This document shows, one piece after another, positions 59,208-64,000 of a stretch of DNA of 64,000 nucleotides. Position 1 is the stretch's first letter. Each line of letters opens with the position of its first letter. The stretch comes from Balaenoptera acutorostrata. Lineage: Eukaryota > Chordata > Mammalia > Artiodactyla > Balaenopteridae. Below the pieces are notes generated by a model. That model had not been told where the DNA came from. It did not search any database and saw nothing but the letters and a program-made list of their open reading frames with translations. The position numbers were made by a program, and so were the translations under genes. The stretch spans positions 37,240,428 to 37,304,427 of the forward strand of contig NC_080081.1 in NCBI RefSeq assembly GCF_949987535.1, given 5' to 3'.

Positions 59208-59500
59208 ACCTTTTTTCCCTTTTTTATTGAAGTATATTTGATTTACAGTATTTTGTTAGTTTCAGGTGTACAACAAATTGGTTCAGTTATATGTGTACAT
59301 ATATATATATATATTCAGATTCTTCTCCATTATAAGCTATTACAAAATATTGAACATAATTCCCTGTGCTGCACAGTAAATCCTTGTTGTTTATCTATTT
59401 TACACGTAGTGGTGTGTATTTGTTAATCCTATGCTCTTAATTTAGCTCTTCTCCTGCTTTCTCCTTTGACAACCATAAGTTTGTTTTCTACGACTCTGTG
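59208..59500 (-). mobile_element. 5'-truncated L1 3' end
   Basis: Minus-strand L1 3' UTR (attgaagtatatttgattta, then ccctgtgctgcacagtaaat, ccataagtttgttttctacg) with a T-rich start and an internal (TA) tract at about 59300-59314. Confidence 0.88.
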
Positions 59501-60955
59501 TTTTTTATGCACTCTTCTTGTCAGGGAGGTACTGGGAATTGTTCCAAAAAAATAAGGAGATAAGACAAAAAAGAGATCTAGTGAACTGGTAGTTCAAAAC
59601 AGAAGTAAGGCAAAATGTATACTTAGAATCACGGTTAAGGAAAGCTCCAAATAACACATGTGCAATCAACTGAAGTTCAAATAAACCCTGATAGGAAAAG
59701 GTAGAGAGAATGCTCTAAAGGTGTATCTCTAATGAAACAAAAAAAAAAAAGGTATGAAAGATTATTTAATGCAGTAATTTTGAAAGAAGTAACTGGTTTG
59801 GTCACCTATTTCAGGCTCTCTAAGCAATATTTTCTCTACATCTAGAAACCTATAATACTTTTCTATTTATTCTTCTATTATAGGAATTTTACCAAGGGAT
59901 ATATGAATATGATCATTTTCTGTGTGTTATCCTTGATGTAGTGTACCCTTCTAATCTGAGCATTCAATTTTGCAGGTGAATAATCTTTAAATAGGAATTA
60001 TTTATTTTTCCTGATTCTGTTTTCTCCTTTTAAAATGTCTATTATCCTCATGTTAAGATCGTAGATCTACCTACATGCAGCTAGCTTTTCTCTCAATGAT
60101 TCTCTTTAAAACAGGATTTTATATCAGAAGTTTATACTGGACACCAAGATAAAATAGACAAAATATTTGAAAATAATTTACCAAATAACCATGTACTGAT
60201 TTTTGAATAATTTGCCTATGAACTGTTTCTTTAATCTTGAACACCCTCGTATACTTTGAAAATACAAAAGTTTTGAGAGAATGAGTGAGATCATTTTGTG
60301 AGGATGGTATTTTAGGAGAAGACTTCACTGTGTTTCTTCCACATCCCATCATGGGAAACCTAGTGCTAGTACTATTACCTCAAACCTAGTAAAGAGTAGG
60401 GCTTTGAGAGGGACCTAAGAAAGCTTAATAGGTGACAAACACTAGTTGGGTTCAGAGTGGTCTAGAATTTGACTTCAGCCTGAGAAGCATTGAGGGCAAG
60501 AGTTTCTCTGACAGTTTTGGTGCCAAAGCTGAGAAGCATCATTACTATGGGATTTGTCAACTTTCCTATGGTTTATCGGGCAAGGGTTAAATGTATGTTT
60601 CTAGAAGTTGAGGTGTGGTCCCCACGAGAAAGAGAAGCAACAGGGCCTACAGGGCCACATAGATGGGTATAAGGAACCCAGTAGCAAGAAACTGGAAGTA
60701 AGTGAGCTGAAACTGAGGATGAATTATCAACTGACTCCCTAGAATACAGAAGAATCTGCAAGAGTGAAGGGAAAGGCACTTGAACCAGTCTAACAGAAAT
60801 GTCTGAATAGCCTCAAAATTGTGTCCCAGGAGACAAAGAGTCATCTTAAACAGTGAGGTTCATACAGAATGAAGTAAGCTTAGGACAGTACTAATGAAAG
60901 TACTTAATGAAAGTATTTAATGAAACTGCCGTATTTCTGTGCCTCTCATTTCATA
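59501..60955. other. Unique sequence, no gene seen
   Basis: ORFs of 60-77 codons on both strands, none with recognisable features. Confidence 0.55.
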
Positions 60956-60969
60956 AAAATTAATGGAAC
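60956..60969 (+). repeat. TSD, left copy, of SINE 60970-61293
   Basis: aaaattaatggaac, matched at 61294-61307 with one mismatch (t/c). Confidence 0.85.
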
Positions 60970-61293
60970 AGGGACTTCCCTTGTGGCGCAGTGGTTAAGA
61001 ATCGCATGCCAATGCAGGGGACACGGGTTCAAGCCCTGGTCCAGGAAAACGCTCATACCATGGAACAATTAAGCCCATGTGCCACAACTCCTGAGCCTGC
61101 ATGCCACAACTTCTGAAACCCGTGCACCTAAAGCCTGTTCTCCACAACAAGAGAAGCCACTGCAGTGAGAAGCATGAGCACTGCAATGAAGTGTAGCCCC
61201 CCCTCGCCGCAACTAGAGAAAGCCTGCGTGCAGCAACTAGGACCCAACACAGCCAAAAATAAATAAATAAATAAATTTATTTTTAAAAAAAAG
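60970..61293 (+). mobile_element. CHR-type SINE, long form
   Basis: Head gggacttcccttgtggcgca; the B box is altered (GGTTCAAGCCC). Long-form internal blocks (ccacaactcctgagcctgca, ccacaacttctgaaaccc) are present. Tail (AAAT)n then A-run. A 14-base TSD with one mismatch. Confidence 0.94.
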
Positions 61294-61307
61294 AAAATCA
61301 ATGGAAC
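61294..61307 (+). repeat. TSD, right copy, of SINE 60970-61293
   Basis: aaaatcaatggaac. Confidence 0.85.
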
Positions 61308-63059
61308 TGCTGGCAAGAGATAGCAGTAAGAAGAGAAGCAACCAGTAGGAGATTATAGGATCCAATAATGCTCTTTCCCACTTTAGGTGCCCTGCCTGAA
61401 GCTACTTTAGCTGCAAGACGGGTAAAAACTGGATCAATTCAGAATCTTGATTAATATCTTCATCTGGCATTATAAAGGTTGAATTAAATCTGTCTTTAAA
61501 ACTTGTCAACAGAATGTCTGCCTCATAAGATTAATTAGATGTCCTACAGAGGTTGCCAGAATTCTTATCTAGATAAGACTTGCTTTTTTTTTTTTTTTTT
61601 TTTTAATATAGGAACAGGAAACATGATTTCACTCAATAAATGAAAGGAATGGTGAGAAGTCAATACAGTGTGGCTTAAATGCATTGTAAATCCAGCTTAT
61701 TCTATATCATTTTTTGTCTTTGTTGTATTTTATTCTGGGTTGTGTAATATTTCTTCCATTTGATCAATCAGTTTATCTCTCTATCTATCTATCTATCATC
61801 TACCACATGGTATTAGAGAAACGTGGAAAGTGAAGATTTGAAAAGACCTGAGGTTCTACTTAACCATCCACCTTCAATTTTACATGCTTTCTCCATTCTC
61901 TTGAACTGATAACTGCCCTGGCTTTAAATATTTATAATGAGAGAGCAGCCTACTCTTGAAAGTAATTGAGACAGAGAATTAAGAATCCTACTAGGTGCTT
62001 CCCTATTTTCAACTGAATTGGTCTCCTTTCATATTGCACCATTTTACTTTTCCTACCAATTATTCCAGGTATTTTTCTGGAACAATATGTAAAAAGTATT
62101 TAACATGGGAAAATTTTAAGTCAACTAAACTCAGATACCATGTTCTTATACTATCTCTGCAAATCTCTTAATCCTCAATTTCTCATAAATCTTAGTTTCA
62201 CAAACTATAGGAGATGTTTTGATTGTTACCTATGTCAATTTTAAATTATGGCAAACATAAATGGTCTAATACTCCACAGAGAATTTTGAGTAATTTATTT
62301 AAACATGTATGTCTGTTAACATTAACTAATTTCACTTTCATTCTATCAATCAGTGGGATAGTTAGAGCTCATATTGAGCTCATCAACTTCTAGAACCTCA
62401 AGTATTATTCAAATAAGCTATTAATCCAAGTTCATGCCCTGTCATATCATATAAATTAATGTAATGTTTTTAAAGTTTCTTTTAAAATGCTATTAATTCA
62501 GTTTGCTAAATTTAAATCATCATTCTGATATTGTTAAGAAATTTTAAATCCCAGTTATTATATCTAACACATTAGACATCCTTTCTATTTTCCTTTATGC
62601 AGAATTTTGTAAACAACATCTCATATTTCAATTTGATTAATTTACATATGATATGAGACTATTTCATTCCATAAAATGAAACCCCAGAGACCTCACCTAA
62701 TTTCCATATTGACAATTGTGGAGAATTTTTATATAAATGTTTGTCGTCTACTGTAGTTCAAATTTTGAACATTTTCACAAGAATATCAAAGGTGGTTTTT
62801 AGTGGTTTGCTAAAATAAATATATCATATCCACAACTGACATCAACTCCCTTCTATTTACTTCCAAAATCAATGGACATTTTCATCTATTATCTTACACG
62901 ACTTCACAGCAGAAGCAGATACTACTTGATTAGTTAACACTCTTGGTTGCAATAGGCAAAATTCAATTCACCGTAGTTTAGGACAAAGGAAGAATTTATT
63001 AGAGCTTAAATTTCATTTTTTAATTTTTAATCTTTCTTCATAATTCCAGTTTGAACTAC
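61308..63059. other. AT-rich unique sequence, no gene seen
   Basis: Includes a T-run at about 61585-61604 and a short (TCTA)n tract at about 61773-61797. Confidence 0.55.
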
Positions 63060-63700
63060 TGTCATTTGTTGCCTGGAATATTAAAATAGCTTTCTAACTA
63101 GTTTCCTTTCTCCCCCTCCATTTGGTGCCTACTGAGATTTTGTAAAACTTAATCAGATAACTACAGTATCCTAATATAAATCCCCTAGTGGTCTTTGATT
63201 GCCCATAAGGTCCAATGTGATTACAAACATGCTGACCTCATTGGACATGTAGCCTATTCTTATCTCCCTACCTTCCTGAATTCCAGCACCCAGATCATTT
63301 TTATGTTTCTTGAATTCATTGAGATCCCCCCAATTCTTAGTCTTAGACTAGTTGTTTCCTTTGTTTACTCCTTGGTTTGCTCCCTGACCTCCCTTTGGTT
63401 GACTGTATACGTTGTTCAGATCTTGACTCAAACTCTTACATTCTAACTGTCCAATCTAAATTACTCCCACCATCAACTAACTCTCAATCACTTCATTCTG
63501 TTTTTTAAATTTTTGACATGCATTAACTCTACCATTATGTTATATTGTTTATGAATTTATATGTATTTATTTTGTGTATCCCCACATAAGAATATAAAAC
63601 AGATTAGAGAAAGAATACCATTTGTTCACAGTTGCATTCTCCACACTAAGAGAACAATGCCTGACAATTGGTTAGTCCTCATTCAATATAGCACAAATAA
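63060..63700 (+). mobile_element. L2 LINE 3' fragment, ancient
   Basis: The ordered landmarks of L2 3' ends are visible in diverged form: ctagtggtctttgattgccc, then acctcattggacatgtagcc, ttgctccctgacctcccttt, ttcagatcttgactcaaact, and aacaatgcctgacaattggt near the end. The 83-codon ORF inside it is not a gene. Confidence 0.65.
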
Positions 63701-64000
63701 ATATAATACCTTGGAGGAAGGAGAGAAAGGAGGAAACTGATAATATATATTCTGTCACCACTAAATCTCATTAGCATGCCTCAGTTTATCTCTAGGTGTC
63801 CACTTTCTCCTAACCCGCTTATTCCAGATGCTAGAAACAAAGGTCCAGGAAACTCTAAGTTACATGTTTATTTTGTTACCTCTTGATATGAGTAGATTCC
63901 TTCATCTCAGCTGAATTTCCAAAAACAATTCTGGTGAAAGAAAGATGATTGACCTTTAACCACATACCCAATATCTGGACTAATTATTTCGAAGACAAAT
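63701..64000. other. Sequence without recognised feature
   Basis: No ORF or repeat seen up to the window edge. Confidence 0.5.

Noticed and set aside
1..64000. A novel multi-gene system
   Set aside because: After reading both strands, all long or motif-bearing frames trace to L1 elements. The remaining ORFs are short and isolated, with no operon-like or exon-like arrangement.

Overview
This window is AT-rich, repeat-dense mammalian nuclear DNA, almost certainly from a cetacean. The main clue is several copies of the tRNA-derived CHR-type SINE (head gggcttccctggtggcgcag, B box GGTTCGAGCCC, A/T-rich tail). Two of them are the compact, CpG-rich form that I associate with whale and dolphin genomes. 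I found no host protein-coding gene, tRNA, rRNA or CRISPR array. The window behaves as a gene desert built from LINE-1 (L1) insertions of several ages. I found no undescribed multi-gene system.

Layout. Bases 1-6690 are the 5' nine-tenths of a young, full-length-type L1 on the minus strand: CpG-rich 5' UTR with a 364-bp tandem duplication, ORF1 with a single nonsense codon, and ORF2 with no stop codon over all 1,159 codons visible before the window edge. Bases 7711-8016 are a SINE with a clean target-site duplication (TSD). Bases 8165-12790 are an old L1M on the minus strand whose 5' region carries a 126-codon ORF. Bases 12.8-17.3 kb are unannotated AT-rich sequence. Bases 17.5-25.4 kb are nested L1s: an old plus-strand piece split by a younger plus-strand L1 with TSD, an L1MA-like minus-strand element interrupted by about 0.7 kb of A/T-only sequence, and a plus-strand L1 piece. 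Bases 25.6-29.8 kb hold two SINEs and a 5'-truncated L1. Bases 32.4-39.1 kb hold an L1 3' end with TSD, a MIR, and a decayed L1M complex with nested insertions. Bases 40.4-42.4 kb hold a Tigger-like DNA transposon with terminal inverted repeats and two SINEs. Bases 43.6-44.2 kb are an L1 with a 5' inversion. Bases 45.2-52.3 kb are a second, older full-length L1 on the minus strand. Bases 52.3-64 kb are mostly unique sequence with two L1 3' ends, a MaLR-type solo LTR, one SINE and an L2 fragment near the end.

The two full-length L1s are the most informative part. Comparing them dates features of the younger one. Its CpGs, YY1-like start motif and reading frames are kept, while the older copy has lost them. 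The 364-bp 5' UTR duplication is absent from the older copy. The young copy's ORF2 carries Lys where the L1 endonuclease catalytic Glu is expected, so an open frame here probably does not mean an element able to move by the normal route. Family names are from recognition of the sequence without a database search, and element edges are approximate unless a TSD is given.
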